DNA of 64,000 nucleotides from Calothrix sp. PCC 7103 (GCF_000331305.1 NZ_KB217478.1:3073776-3137775); one strand, 5' to 3'; shown: positions 8,233-17,059, counted from the first letter of the stretch. Translations and numbers: made by a program. Notes: generated from the sequence alone by a model not told the origin.

Positions 8233-8781
8233 TTATGTGTATTGCCGGATTCTCAGTAGCAGCAGGAAAAATTTGCCTGCTTGAGAGCGCTTATAATCGG
8301 TGCCAAGAGTTATGCCTTGGCACCGACGAGCGTAACCAGATTTTTTGCGGGTCAGATTTTATAAGAGAACCCCACAGAATAATTGATCCAATGTTGTCAT
8401 GCTGAGTGTAGCGTAAGAGTAACGAAGCATCTCAAAGCTTAACGCGACCATTTCAATGAGATTCTTTATTTTACGTGAGTTGCGTTTAGATGCCATTGGG
8501 CATTTTTTTTCGTGGAGTTCTCTAAGACACACTTTAAGAAGTTTTAGAAGCATCAGTATCATTAACATACTTCATTGCTACCTATAACAAATCTAAGTTA
8601 TCTTCTGTATCTCCATAAAATTCAGCACTTTTAAAATGTCCCCAAGAAAATTGTCTAACAACTTGTTGGACATTTCCCAGCTTTGGGTAAAATAAGTGCA
8701 AAACTTCTTATGCGAAGAAGGTTTGTACAAGAAAAACCCTTTATCTAAGTAAAAGCTTCCTGAGAGAAGAATTTTCTTTTC
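8233..8781. other. Intergenic stretch with hairpin and repeat debris
   Basis: No gene supported. Contains a perfect hairpin at 8298-8325, a fragment of the TGTCATGCTGAG repeat at about 8395-8440 (compare 59386 and 63730), and AT-rich sequence on both strands with only short broken frames. Confidence 0.5.
8298..8325 (+). terminator. Perfect 10-bp hairpin after cassette A operon
   Basis: CGGTGCCAAG (8298-8307) pairs with CTTGGCACCG (8316-8325) over an 8-base loop, 66 bases beyond the operon stop. No T-run follows, so it may be a processing or pause structure rather than a classical terminator. Confidence 0.45.
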
Positions 8782-9024
8782 TTAGGCAGACATTTCCCCC
8801 ACCAGTCTTGAATTTATTTCTTGAACCGCAAGCTTCAAAGCTTCCACTTGTCGATTTAGTTCTATGACATCAACACTAGCTTCGGCTTCGCCTATATACT
8901 CCTTAATCCATTCAAGCATCACCTCAGTAATGGTTTTACCTTCTTCAGCGAGCTTAAGAGTAAATTTTTCTTTTGTTAAGGGATCTACTTGAAACTGGAT
9001 CAAAGTTCTCTCTCGTTTTGCCAT
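8782..9024 (-). CDS. Ribbon-helix-helix protein B (paralogue of the 6709 gene)
   Basis: 80 residues. Residues 1-74 differ from the paralogue at only a few positions (AQEG to AEEG, AGVDI to ASVDV). After NSRL the protein ends in VGEMSA, so the antitoxin-like tail of protein A is absent. Same domain plan: RHH core 5-48, then coiled coil. Diverges from the operon at 9252 across palindrome 9105-9135. The high identity points to a recent duplication. Confidence 0.65.
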   Translation of the reverse strand: MAKRERTLIQFQVDPLTKEKFTLKLAEEGKTITEVMLEWIKEYIGEAEASVDVIELNRQVEALKLAVQEINSRLVGEMSA

Positions 9025-9247
9025 TACCCAGAAACCTCCAAAACCTTATTTATATTGAAATTAACAATTTTCATTGGTAATGGCAATTATCATGACTTTT
9101 AATTGACATGGTAATGGCAAGGCCATTACCATGTCATGTAGCAAAGCATTAATGCCTGCCGTAGTTAGCAAGTAGTGTTTTATGCCTGTTGTACTAGGAA
9201 AACTTAAAGCATATACCACAACACTGCGGCGTCATGTTACCAGGAGT
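8804..9247. repeat. Direct repeat copy 2 (RHH gene, palindrome and leader)
   Basis: Same-orientation copy of 6812-7247. The intergenic part has more differences and small indels than the coding part, but the palindrome and the TTACCAGGAGT ribosome-binding region are kept. Confidence 0.9.
9105..9135. promoter_or_regulatory. 31-base palindrome, candidate RHH operator B
   Basis: Arms GACATGGTAATGGC and GCCATTACCATGTC are exact complements around a 3-base centre. Relative to operator A, arm position 7 is G instead of A and its partner is C instead of T, so symmetry is preserved by paired changes. A half site lies at 9076-9094. Confidence 0.7.
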
Positions 9248-9251
9248 GCCG

Positions 9252-9452
9252 ATGAAACAATCTACTAGACAAGCGATGTTAGAGGCTTATAATTCTATGC
9301 AACCAATTATTGCTAGGTTGTATGCGGAATATGAGCAGGCGTTTGAAAATGAAGATTTTGCAGATGCTAGCTTATTAGAAGCAAGAGCTAATAAACTCTT
9401 TCAAGAAGCGGACTCAATACTACAAGTTATATCGGAGCATGAAAATGATTGA
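9252..9452 (+). CDS. Small helical protein, first gene of cassette B operon
   Basis: 66 residues from ATG 9252 (MKQSTRQAMLEAYNSMQPII...), 5 bases after the conserved CAGGAGT leader. Entirely helical and acidic (YAEYEQAFENEDFADASLLE). No family recognised. Overlaps the next gene by 14 bases, which implies coupled translation. An earlier in-frame ATG at 9234 would include the ribosome-binding site and is less likely. Confidence 0.6.
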   Translation: MKQSTRQAMLEAYNSMQPIIARLYAEYEQAFENEDFADASLLEARANKLFQEADSILQVISEHEND

Positions 9453-9648
9453 AGAAGCAAAAGCGCTTGCAAGGCAAGCTAAAGAGCTAAGTCAGCAAGC
9501 AGTTGATTTAAATCAGCAAGGAAAATACGTAGAAGGTCATCGCTTGATGCAGCAAGCGGTAGAAGCTGGGAAAAAAGCTAGCCAGTTAATTAATCAACCT
9601 AAAATTGAAAAAACTTTAGCTCAGTTTGAGCAAATGGATCAAAGCTAG
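9439..9648 (+). CDS. Small helical protein, second gene of cassette B operon
   Basis: 69 residues (or 67 from the second ATG at 9445). Repetitive A/K/Q-rich helix: EEAKALARQAKELSQQAVDL, then GKYVEGHRLMQQAVEAGKKA, with a heptad-like pattern. Predicted soluble coiled coil. Not recognised. The overlap with the preceding gene and the shared leader mark a two-gene operon under the RHH palindrome. Confidence 0.6.
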   Translation: MKMIEEAKALARQAKELSQQAVDLNQQGKYVEGHRLMQQAVEAGKKASQLINQPKIEKTLAQFEQMDQS

Positions 9649-9695
9649 AAATAAATACTGTAAGCAGTGTTCAAGACACAGTTATGAAACTAAGG

Positions 9696-9724
9696 AATTT
9701 GTGCAGCACGTTGCTGCACAAATT
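9696..9724 (+). terminator. Perfect 13-bp hairpin after cassette B operon
   Basis: AATTTGTGCAGCA and TGCTGCACAAATT flank a 3-base loop. It lies 48 bases after the operon stop; AT bases follow. Likely terminator or RNA-stabilising hairpin. Confidence 0.6.
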
Positions 9725-9954
9725 ATTCATTTGATAGCTACAGGCGCCAAATCAAACGAATCAAGCATCCGTTACAGGAGTAGTACCGTTGCAAATCTAC
9801 CCACTCATCACAACTAATGAGATGAACCATTAGAAACTACTCGGCGCCATAAATACTTCCAAGTTTGTCAGCCAGATTTCACTTGATGATCCCCCCTAAC
9901 CCCCCTTAATAATGCAGCAGGGCTGTTTCATTCTAAAAAGAATAATGGACTATT

Positions 9955-10026
9955 ACCCTTTGTGTTCTTTGTGTCTTTGTGGTTCGTTAAAGAAATAAAC
10001 CACAAAGGGCACAAAGGGCACAAAGG
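9955..10026. repeat. TTTGTG-rich inverted repeat inside the foldback element
   Basis: CCCTTTGTGTTCTTTGTGTC..GGTTCGTT is followed by an imperfect inverted copy, AACCACAAAGGGCACAAAGG. Related sequence occurs at 24178-24215 (CCTTTGCGTCC..GGTTCGTT) and near 30858-30890. Confidence 0.6.
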
Positions 10027-10126
10027 AAAAGAAGAAGTTACGTATAATTTCGTAGCAAATTTTAACTGAATTTAATTTCCTTCCGAGAATGAATCAGCCC
10101 TGCCCTTATTAAGGGGGGGTTGGGGG

Positions 10127-11479
10127 CTTTCAAGGGTAGGTATTTTACAAAGAGGTGCCTATGACAGTAAAATACCTATCTTGCGTGCATCCGCAGAAAC
10201 ATCTAGGGTACACGCAATTTGTCAGGGTGGAGGAGGTAATGATGCAAGTAGGAAAAAACGAGGAATTAAGGGAATGGACAAGAAAAGTAATTGAAAAAAT
10301 GCCGAATCTAACAAAGCCTCAAGCAGTTGTGTTGGCAATGTGGAGCTTTGGAATCGTTATGACCCAATCAAGTGGACTAACAACGGTTTCTGTATTTTTA
10401 GCAGAACTTTTAGGTAAAAAGGAAAATACCGTGCGTCAACAACTGCGGGAATGGTACCGGGATGCAGAAGATAAAACCAAAACAGGACGAGCCGAATTGG
10501 ATATAACATCCTGCTTTAGCCCATTACTGCTTTGGATTTTAAGCATGCAGGCCTGAAGAAGAAAAACGCATAGCTTTTGCGGCAGATGCCTCAACTTTAA
10601 GTGATAGGTTTACGGTATTAGCAATTAGTATCGTGTACAGAGGTTGCGGAATTCCTATTGCTTGGAAAATTGTTGAAGCAACCAAGCCAGGAAGTTGGAA
10701 ACCACATTGGCAACAACTGTTTAGCCATATCAGTGGCGCCGTTCCAGTAGACTGGTTTGTTATCGTCACCACAGACAGAGGACTCTACGCCGACTGGATG
10801 TATGAACAAATTCAATCGATTGGTTGGCATCCGTTTATGAGAATTAATCAGATTGGATTATTTCAAAAACAAGGAGAACAGTTGTGGCTTGCTTTAAACA
10901 CATTAGTTCCAAAAGTCGGTCAATCATGGAAGGGTAGGGTTACTTGCTTTAAAACCAATTCAATCAAATGTACATTGTTAGCTCGTTATGATGAGGGTTA
11001 TACAGACCCTTGGTTGATTGTTACCGACTTACCACCCGAAGTTGCAGATGCTTGCTGGTATAGTATGAGGTCTTGGATTGAATGCCTATTTAAAGACAAT
11101 ATGCATAGGTGGTTTTTGTTGGCACCAAACTAAGATGAGCAACCCAGAGCGTGCTGAAAGGCATTGGTTAGCGATAGCTATTGCGACTTTATGGCAAATT
11201 AGCGTTGGTGGCGCCGTAGATGCGAATATGCCGATTAGTAGCTTAAATGAATTACCAAAAAGTCACGTTGCAAGACGCAATTTTAAGGACAGTGTACCTC
11301 ATCGTTGGTTGAGTTGTTTTCGTCGCGGATACTTGACTATTACAGCTGCCATACTTAATCGGCTTCCACTACCTCTAGGCGGGTTTTTTCCCGAACCTTG
11401 GCCTTCCTTAATTCCAAGACTTGATGTTTTCCAAAATACTCTCTCTACTGCCTAAATTTTAAATACCTACCCTTGAAAG
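10127..11479 (+). mobile_element. Decayed insertion sequence, IS4-superfamily type
   Basis: 1353 bases. Inverted ends CTTTCAAGGGTAGGTATTT (from 10127) and its complement (to 11479). Flanked by GGGGGTTGGGGG at 10115-10126 and 11480-11491, a 12-base direct repeat compatible with IS4-type target duplication, though the target is itself G-rich. Carries one frameshifted transposase gene. Confidence 0.75.
10155..11455 (+). pseudogene. Frameshifted DDE transposase
   Basis: Three overlapping fragments make one protein. Frame 1 (to about 10556) has the N-terminal helical domain (LREWTRKVIEKMPNLTKPQA). Frame 2 (about 10560-11110) has the first catalytic Asp in FAADASTLSDRFTVLAI, the second in VTTDRGLYADWMYEQ, and the Glu in RSWIECLFKD. 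Frame 3 (to 11455) has WHQTKMSNPERAERHWLAIA. Breaks are near 10545 and 11105. IS4-superfamily pattern. Could not make a full product without two frameshifts; the start may be the ATG near 10241. Confidence 0.8.
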
Positions 11480-11497
11480 GGGGGTTGGGGGGGATCA

Positions 11498-13048
11498 TTA
11501 CGCGCGCGTATACCTATGTTTCACACCCACAGGGAAATATTCGGCATCACCATGTAATTTTAGAGTAATCTCCGGCGCCTGATATTCGGCTGGTACATAG
11601 TTTGCAAATTCGCTGTTGAGGCGCCTTAGTTGTGTCAATATAGATGTTGTTATTGCTTGTTTTTTATCTTCGCTTGCTTCAATATTTGGCGCCAGTTCTA
11701 CGGTAACTGTTAAATGTCTATTTTTATCGCTATCTTCAATTACTTGTAATACAAATTTGCCTGTTACCCATTCTCTAATTTCTGGTACTTCTAAACCTAC
11801 CGTGACGTTTTCCGGGTATATGTTGGCGCCGAAGTATGAAACTGTGAAGTTTGAGCGTCCAAATACGTATACAAATGGTAAATTTCTAACACCTCTTGTA
11901 GGATAGGCATCCTGCCTGTCCCTGTCTTCACTGCACAGGCATCTTGCCTGTGCTACATCAAATCCCCATTTTGCTAGGAATTCAAGCATGACATCGTAAG
12001 TAATTACTCCACCATTGTCTAAAATATTATACCTAATTAATGGAATGCCGTTGTTGCCAGAGAAAAGTAGGGCGCCGTCTTCTACTTCAAAAAAGCGACT
12101 AATTGGGTCATATTGTACAAGTGTGGGTAAACGTGATTCTCCAAATAAAGCGCGTGCTGCTTCAGGTGTTTCTGCTAAAAATCTTCTAATACATATAGAT
12201 AATGGTGTTTCGTTGCCTAATACTCCTGCATCGGCGGTTCCATATAATGATGCAAAATCATAGCAGGGGTTTTGTGAACCTATTCTTTCTGCTACTAAAC
12301 TTCGCCATTCTTCGCTGAATACTTCTCCTGCTGTCACTAGTTTAATGTTGTACTGGCGCCACTCAACACCGCGCGCAATCCCTGTATCTATAACGTCTTT
12401 GAGAAATGGTGGATACCCTAATAAAACTACTTGCTCAAAGTTGGCGCCGAGTTCAGAGACAACACGTAATATTTCCTCTTTATTATTACCGGGAGTAATA
12501 ACTGTAATTGGATAGCCTTTTATTGCAAGGTAGCGACAGCAGTTAGCTGTGAACATTCCACCTACCCAAGTACCGAGTGTAAAACAAATAACTGCAAGAG
12601 TGCGGCGGGTATCAGCGAAAAAGCTATCGTGAAAGATTTGCTCGAAGCGTGTGGTAATTTCTAGTTCGTCAGCAAAGAACCTACACCAATATGTTGGTTT
12701 ACCTGTTGAACCAGATGATGCTGCTATCATATCGCTGGTTTCGATTTGTCCGTAACGACACAAATCAGGTAGAGAATGTTTTTGTAGGTAGTTTTGCTTT
12801 GTTAGGGGTGGAAGTGCTTGAAAGTCGCTCTCTGTTTCAATGCTGGCAGGATTAATACCGTTTTGTGATAGGAAGGTCTTGTATGCGGGCACGATTGCGG
12901 CGACATTATTAAATAGCTTTAAAGCTGCGTCTATTGGGTTGGTGTCACTATGTTGCTGAAGTCGAGTATCTAAGGAGGTATTTAAAAAATCTAAAAATGC
13001 CTGCTGTGCATACTGTTTTTTTTCTTCTGGATTAATCATAGTTGTCAA
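11498..13048 (-). CDS. PaaK-like phenylacetate-CoA ligase family protein
   Basis: 516 residues, an ANL-superfamily adenylating enzyme. The phosphate-binding loop is MIAASSGSTGKPTYW (about 108-122). ASLYGTADAGVLGNE and VFGRSNFTVSYFGANIYPENV are the usual adenylate-binding and hinge regions, and the C-terminus ends in the typical VGVKHRYTR. It would activate a carboxylic acid as acyl-AMP/CoA; substrate not readable. An insertion of about 20 residues at about 362-384 comes from an interspersed repeat (11896-11962). The stop codon lies at the edge of the foldback element. Starts MTTMINPEEKK; the second ATG is equally possible. Confidence 0.85.
   Translation of the reverse strand: MTTMINPEEKKQYAQQAFLDFLNTSLDTRLQQHSDTNPIDAALKLFNNVAAIVPAYKTFLSQNGINPASIETESDFQALPPLTKQNYLQKHSLPDLCRYGQIETSDMIAASSGSTGKPTYWCRFFADELEITTRFEQIFHDSFFADTRRTLAVICFTLGTWVGGMFTANCCRYLAIKGYPITVITPGNNKEEILRVVSELGANFEQVVLLGYPPFLKDVIDTGIARGVEWRQYNIKLVTAGEVFSEEWRSLVAERIGSQNPCYDFASLYGTADAGVLGNETPLSICIRRFLAETPEAARALFGESRLPTLVQYDPISRFFEVEDGALLFSGNNGIPLIRYNILDNGGVITYDVMLEFLAKWGFDVAQARCLCSEDRDRQDAYPTRGVRNLPFVYVFGRSNFTVSYFGANIYPENVTVGLEVPEIREWVTGKFVLQVIEDSDKNRHLTVTVELAPNIEASEDKKQAITTSILTQLRRLNSEFANYVPAEYQAPEITLKLHGDAEYFPVGVKHRYTRA
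11896..11962. repeat. Palindromic interspersed repeat inside a coding sequence
   Basis: GTAGGATAGGCATCCTGCCTGT and ACAGGCATCTTGCCTGTGCTAC form a double palindrome of the GGCATCTTGCC type common between cyanobacterial genes. Here it is read in frame within the PaaK-like gene, encoding the Cys/Arg/Asp-rich insert QARCLCSEDRDRQDAYP. Confidence 0.75.
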
Positions 13049-13145
13049 TGTAGTAATTTGATGGTAAAAAGTGATATTTCCGTAATAGCGACGTTTAACG
13101 TTGTAGCAATTTACTAAAAACCCCCTTAATTGTCCTTACTGCGCT

Positions 13146-14846
13146 ATGCACATCTATTGCAGCAAACAACACGCGAATACTAATGGTAATCGTTTTTGTA
13201 TCCAATGCGGTGAGTCTTTGCCACTACCGCAAGGGGAGATTATTACTGGTCGCTATAAAATTTTACGTCAGTTAGGGCAAGGTGGGTTTGGACGTACTTA
13301 TTTAGCTGAAGATTCTCAGTTAAACCAAATGTGTGTACTCAAAGAGTTTGCACCCCAGGTAGAAAAACCAGAAGACATCCAAAAAGCCAAAGAATTGTTT
13401 GAACGCGAAGCAAATGTTCTAAAGAAATTGCAACATTCACAGATTCCTAAATTTCATGCTTCGCTCTCTACAAAGTTTGGACAAAAGGATTTTTTCTTTT
13501 TGGTGCAAGATTATATTGAGGGTGACACTTACTGGGATTTATTAGATAAGCGTCTTTCTCATGGACAAAATGGCTTTAGCGAGGAAGAAATTATTTCTTT
13601 ACTAAAGCAAATGTTACCTGTATTGCACTATATCCATTCTAGAGATGTAATTCACCGTGATATTTCTCCTGATAATATAATTTTACGAAGCTCAGATAAT
13701 CTACCTGTACTAATAGACTTTGGTGGAGTTAAGCAAGTCCCCGCTTCGCAAGGGTTTTGGATGACGCAACTAGGCGCCAACCGCACTTTATTGGGCAAAA
13801 AAGGTTACGCACCCGAAGAACAACTACGTCAAGGAAAAGCTTTTCCTTGTAGCGATTTATATTCACTCGTTGTAAGCACTTTAGTACTTCTCACCGGAAA
13901 AGAACCACAAAACCTCTACGATAGCTACCAAGGAACTTGGCGCTGGGGTACAGATATAAAAGTGAGTCAGGGACTTGAAAAAATATTAAAAAAAACGCTC
14001 GCATATAAACCAAGCGACCGCTATCAAAACGCAGAACAAGTTATAAAAGATTTACAACAACTCTCACCCGTATCTGCACCTGCTGTGAACAAAGCCAATA
14101 CAAATATTACAAAACTTAAAACAATGATAGCGGCGCCTGGACGACGGGCGGGTAATTTGCATTCTAGAACACAGATGGCTGTTCAAGCGTTGCCGTTACC
14201 AGTGTGGATGCGTCCATTTGCCGTTAGTGCTGTAACTACAACCGCGATAGTTTTAGTTTGTGCAGGAACTTGGGGAGTAGTTAACGCGGTGGTCAAGGGT
14301 GTATCATCTATATCACTGCCCAGCATTTCCTTACCTAGTTTACCTGGTGGTGGTAATTCAGATTCTTCTTCCGAAACCACTGTTCGCAATGGCGCCAGTC
14401 GGAATAGTAATATAGCTAGTCGCCGTGCATCATTACAAATTCCCGAAGGCTTCTTTACTCAAACGGTTAATTATACTTTTTACTCTAGAAACCCACAATT
14501 ACAAGGTCGAAATTTAGGTACTGGCGCCGAAGATGAAGCGTTACGTCAACAATGGATAAGTATTGGTCAAGAGTTACTAGATAAATTAGAACAAGCTAAA
14601 CTCAGTAGCACTGCACGCCAAAAGCTGGGAAGCTATGGGGGGCAAGATTATCAAGAATGGGAGCAAAGAGCTTCTAGTGGTGATTTTGGTAACTATACAA
14701 TAAAACAACTCAACACCGATACCAACCGTAAATTTGATGACTTGTTCCCTGGACAACGACGTGGGAAACTGAACCAACCAACATTTGGTCAAATTTGGTA
14801 TGCAATTGCAGCAGACAAGGTGAGTAAACTGGAAGCGAGAAATTAA
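13146..14846 (+). CDS. Serine/threonine protein kinase with N-terminal zinc ribbon
   Basis: 566 residues. Residues 1-24 carry a CxxxH...CxxC-type zinc ribbon (YCSKQHANTNGNRFCIQCGE). Kinase domain about 36-310: glycine loop LGQGGFGRTYLAE, Lys in CVLKEF, catalytic loop HRDISPDN (about 169-176), DFGG (about 191) and activation segment GKKGYAPEEQ. A membrane segment at about 356-380 places the C-terminal 180 residues outside the cytoplasm. That part has a domain shared with the next gene (FYSRNPQLQGRNLG, SSTARQKLGSY, FGQIWYAIAADKV). HRDIS instead of HRDLK is normal for this cyanobacterial group. Confidence 0.92.
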   Translation: MHIYCSKQHANTNGNRFCIQCGESLPLPQGEIITGRYKILRQLGQGGFGRTYLAEDSQLNQMCVLKEFAPQVEKPEDIQKAKELFEREANVLKKLQHSQIPKFHASLSTKFGQKDFFFLVQDYIEGDTYWDLLDKRLSHGQNGFSEEEIISLLKQMLPVLHYIHSRDVIHRDISPDNIILRSSDNLPVLIDFGGVKQVPASQGFWMTQLGANRTLLGKKGYAPEEQLRQGKAFPCSDLYSLVVSTLVLLTGKEPQNLYDSYQGTWRWGTDIKVSQGLEKILKKTLAYKPSDRYQNAEQVIKDLQQLSPVSAPAVNKANTNITKLKTMIAAPGRRAGNLHSRTQMAVQALPLPVWMRPFAVSAVTTTAIVLVCAGTWGVVNAVVKGVSSISLPSISLPSLPGGGNSDSSSETTVRNGASRNSNIASRRASLQIPEGFFTQTVNYTFYSRNPQLQGRNLGTGAEDEALRQQWISIGQELLDKLEQAKLSSTARQKLGSYGGQDYQEWEQRASSGDFGNYTIKQLNTDTNRKFDDLFPGQRRGKLNQPTFGQIWYAIAADKVSKLEARN

Positions 14847-14857
14847 TATAGGGCAGT

Positions 14858-17059
14858 ATGTATTGTTCCAAAGGACACGAAAACCCGGCAGGTAGTAAAT
14901 TTTGCTTGCATTGTGGTGAAAAAATGGAAACGGGAGTGCAGCTAAGTATTCAACCGGGGGTTGCTTTGGGAGAACGCTATTTAGTTGTACGACAAATTGG
15001 TCAAGGAGGGTTTGGAAAAACCTACTTAGCTGAGGATATCAACCGCTTTCGCGAACTTTGTGTTATTAAAGAATTTTCACCGCAAGTTCAAACAGCTTAC
15101 GTTCTGCAAAAAGCTGAAGAATTGTTTCAACGCGAAGCTACGGTTTTATATAAACTTCAACATCCGCAAATTCCACGTTTTCGTGAACTTTTCCGCAGCA
15201 GCTTGGGTGGTAAAGAGTATTTATTTATAGTTCAAGATTATGTTGAGGGGCAAACTTATCGTTCGTTACTAGACACTCGTTTAATGCAGGGGATGCGGTT
15301 TAGTGAGACAGAAGTAAAGGTATTATTACAGCAAATCTTACCTGTTTTAGATTATATTCACTCGATGGGTGTAATTCATCGTGATATATCTCCTGATAAT
15401 TTAATTCTACGCTCTGTAGACCAATTACCTATACTTATAGATTTTGGTGGTGTTAAACAGGTAGTTGCTGCTGTTGCTTCGCAGTACTATGAAGTCGGTG
15501 GAAACATACCTTCTTCGCCAGCGACACTGCTGGGTAAAATTGGTTATGCTCCTCCAGAACAAATGCAAACAGGTATTGTTGAACCGCATAGTGATTTGTA
15601 CGCATTGGCAGTTACGCTATTAGTATTGCTCACAGGAAAACAACCACAGGAACTTATTGATAACTACAATTTAACTTGGCAATGGCGCCGGGAAGTTGAT
15701 TTAACTCCTAATTTTGGGCAAATGCTTGATAGAATGTTGGCGCCAGTTCCGGGTGAACGGTATCAAAGTGCAAGGCAAGTAATGCTAGCACTCAACTCAC
15801 CTATTAATTATCCTGCCACGCAATATCCATCTACAGAATTTCCACCAACACAGTTACCACCACAAAAAGAGAGTACCAAAGCAACAGTAGCTGTATCTCC
15901 CTCTAATTCCCCAATTTCTCAACCCACAGCACAAAGAACTGCTAGTAGTCCCCCATCTCCAATTCCTGCTCCCGCACCTTGGTGGACACCTGGAAAAGTT
16001 GCATTTACATTAATTGTTACTGCGAGTGTTGTTGGTGCTGGTGTATGGGGTGCGAAAAACTTGATAGGTTCACCCGATATATCTGGTAACGGTACAACAC
16101 AACCAACATCAACAGCTAGTCCAACTCCTACTAATAACCAACCTACAGACCCCGAAGCTAACTACTCACCCGAAGAAAGAGCTAGAAAAGAAAGATTAAA
16201 AGCGCGGCGCCAGCAATTAGGTATAGACTTTAATTTCTATGTAAATTTAGTCAATCAACTTTTTTGGGATAAAAACCCCAGCCAAAAAGGACGTTCATTA
16301 AGTGATGCTCCTTCTGATGCTGCTTTACGAGCTAAATGGGATGAAACAGCAGCAAGCGTTTTAGAAAAGCTTTCTCCATTAAGTACAGACTCACGCCAAA
16401 AACTCGGTACTTTTACTGCTGCGGAACGTGACCGTTGGAAAATTGAGGTTAATAAGATTAATGTAGGTAGTCGTTCTCTCTACGATTTAGGAGACGCTGC
16501 ATTCTATCGACAATTTCCTGAACAACGCGGTAAAAACTTTATTGACCAACCTATTGGACAAGTTTGGCAAGGGTTCGTCAACGATAAACTAACCGCTATT
16601 ATAGCTGGCAGCGCATTTAGAAAACTTACATTTGCCCCCGGCGCCACAAGTACTTCTTCGGGTGGTACGCTCAAACCAGGTGATGGTAGAGTATTTATCG
16701 CTAGCCTTGCAAAAGATCAACAGTTCGATCTGAAATTAAATGCTAACAGCAAAGTTTTGTTATCAGCATATTCACCAAGCGGTAGTCGAAGATTTCTAGA
16801 AGACTCAACACAACGTAGTTTATCAATAACACTACCCGAAGATGGATTTTATGAGTTTGTTGTAGCTTCTTCTGGTTCAGATGAATTAGGTTATTCGCTT
16901 AATATATCTGCTACTGACCCTGTGGTGCCAACACCAACACCAACATTAACATCAACACCGACACCAACGGTGACTCCAACATTGTCACCATCTCCAACAC
17001 CAACACCCACACCAACAGTGACGGTAACACCGACAGCAACACCAACATCCACGCCTTAA
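14858..17059 (+). CDS. Serine/threonine protein kinase with PPC domain and Thr-Pro tail
   Basis: 733 residues, 11 bases after its paralogue. Zinc ribbon YCSKGHENPAGSKFCLHCGE at 2-21, kinase domain about 40-310 with IGQGGFGKTYLAED, HRDISPDN (about 174) and DFGG (about 195). Pro/Thr-rich linker, then a membrane segment near 382-400. The extracytoplasmic part has the same module as the first kinase (FWDKNPSQKGRSLSDAP, DSRQKLGTFTAAE, GQVWQGFVNDKL), followed by a pre-peptidase C-terminal (PPC) beta domain at about 605-690 and a low-complexity TPTPT tail to the end. Co-transcription with the first kinase is likely. Confidence 0.92.
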   Translation: MYCSKGHENPAGSKFCLHCGEKMETGVQLSIQPGVALGERYLVVRQIGQGGFGKTYLAEDINRFRELCVIKEFSPQVQTAYVLQKAEELFQREATVLYKLQHPQIPRFRELFRSSLGGKEYLFIVQDYVEGQTYRSLLDTRLMQGMRFSETEVKVLLQQILPVLDYIHSMGVIHRDISPDNLILRSVDQLPILIDFGGVKQVVAAVASQYYEVGGNIPSSPATLLGKIGYAPPEQMQTGIVEPHSDLYALAVTLLVLLTGKQPQELIDNYNLTWQWRREVDLTPNFGQMLDRMLAPVPGERYQSARQVMLALNSPINYPATQYPSTEFPPTQLPPQKESTKATVAVSPSNSPISQPTAQRTASSPPSPIPAPAPWWTPGKVAFTLIVTASVVGAGVWGAKNLIGSPDISGNGTTQPTSTASPTPTNNQPTDPEANYSPEERARKERLKARRQQLGIDFNFYVNLVNQLFWDKNPSQKGRSLSDAPSDAALRAKWDETAASVLEKLSPLSTDSRQKLGTFTAAERDRWKIEVNKINVGSRSLYDLGDAAFYRQFPEQRGKNFIDQPIGQVWQGFVNDKLTAIIAGSAFRKLTFAPGATSTSSGGTLKPGDGRVFIASLAKDQQFDLKLNANSKVLLSAYSPSGSRRFLEDSTQRSLSITLPEDGFYEFVVASSGSDELGYSLNISATDPVVPTPTPTLTSTPTPTVTPTLSPSPTPTPTPTVTVTPTATPTSTP

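Larger units (their letters stand above)
9886..11498. mobile_element. Foldback/MITE-like element split by an IS
   Basis: Left end ATGATCCCCCCTAACCCCCC with TTAATAATGCAGCAGGGCTG continues to about 9934. Its inverted counterpart runs from about 10085 (GAATGAATCAGCCCTGCCCT) to 10126 and, after removing the IS at 10127-11479 and one target duplicate, ends at ATCAT 11494-11498. Without the IS the element is about 250 bases with arms of about 48 bases. No coding capacity. It abuts the stop codon of the gene at 11498. Confidence 0.65.

Noticed and set aside
8235-8405. 56-codon Cys-containing ORF starting MCIAGFSVAAGK
   Set aside because: It runs through a perfect hairpin and into repeat debris, has no ribosome-binding site of note and no recognisable pattern; probably chance.
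9626-9817. 63-residue ORF after the cassette B operon
   Set aside because: Spans the 13-bp terminator-like hairpin and reads palindromic DNA; no domain.
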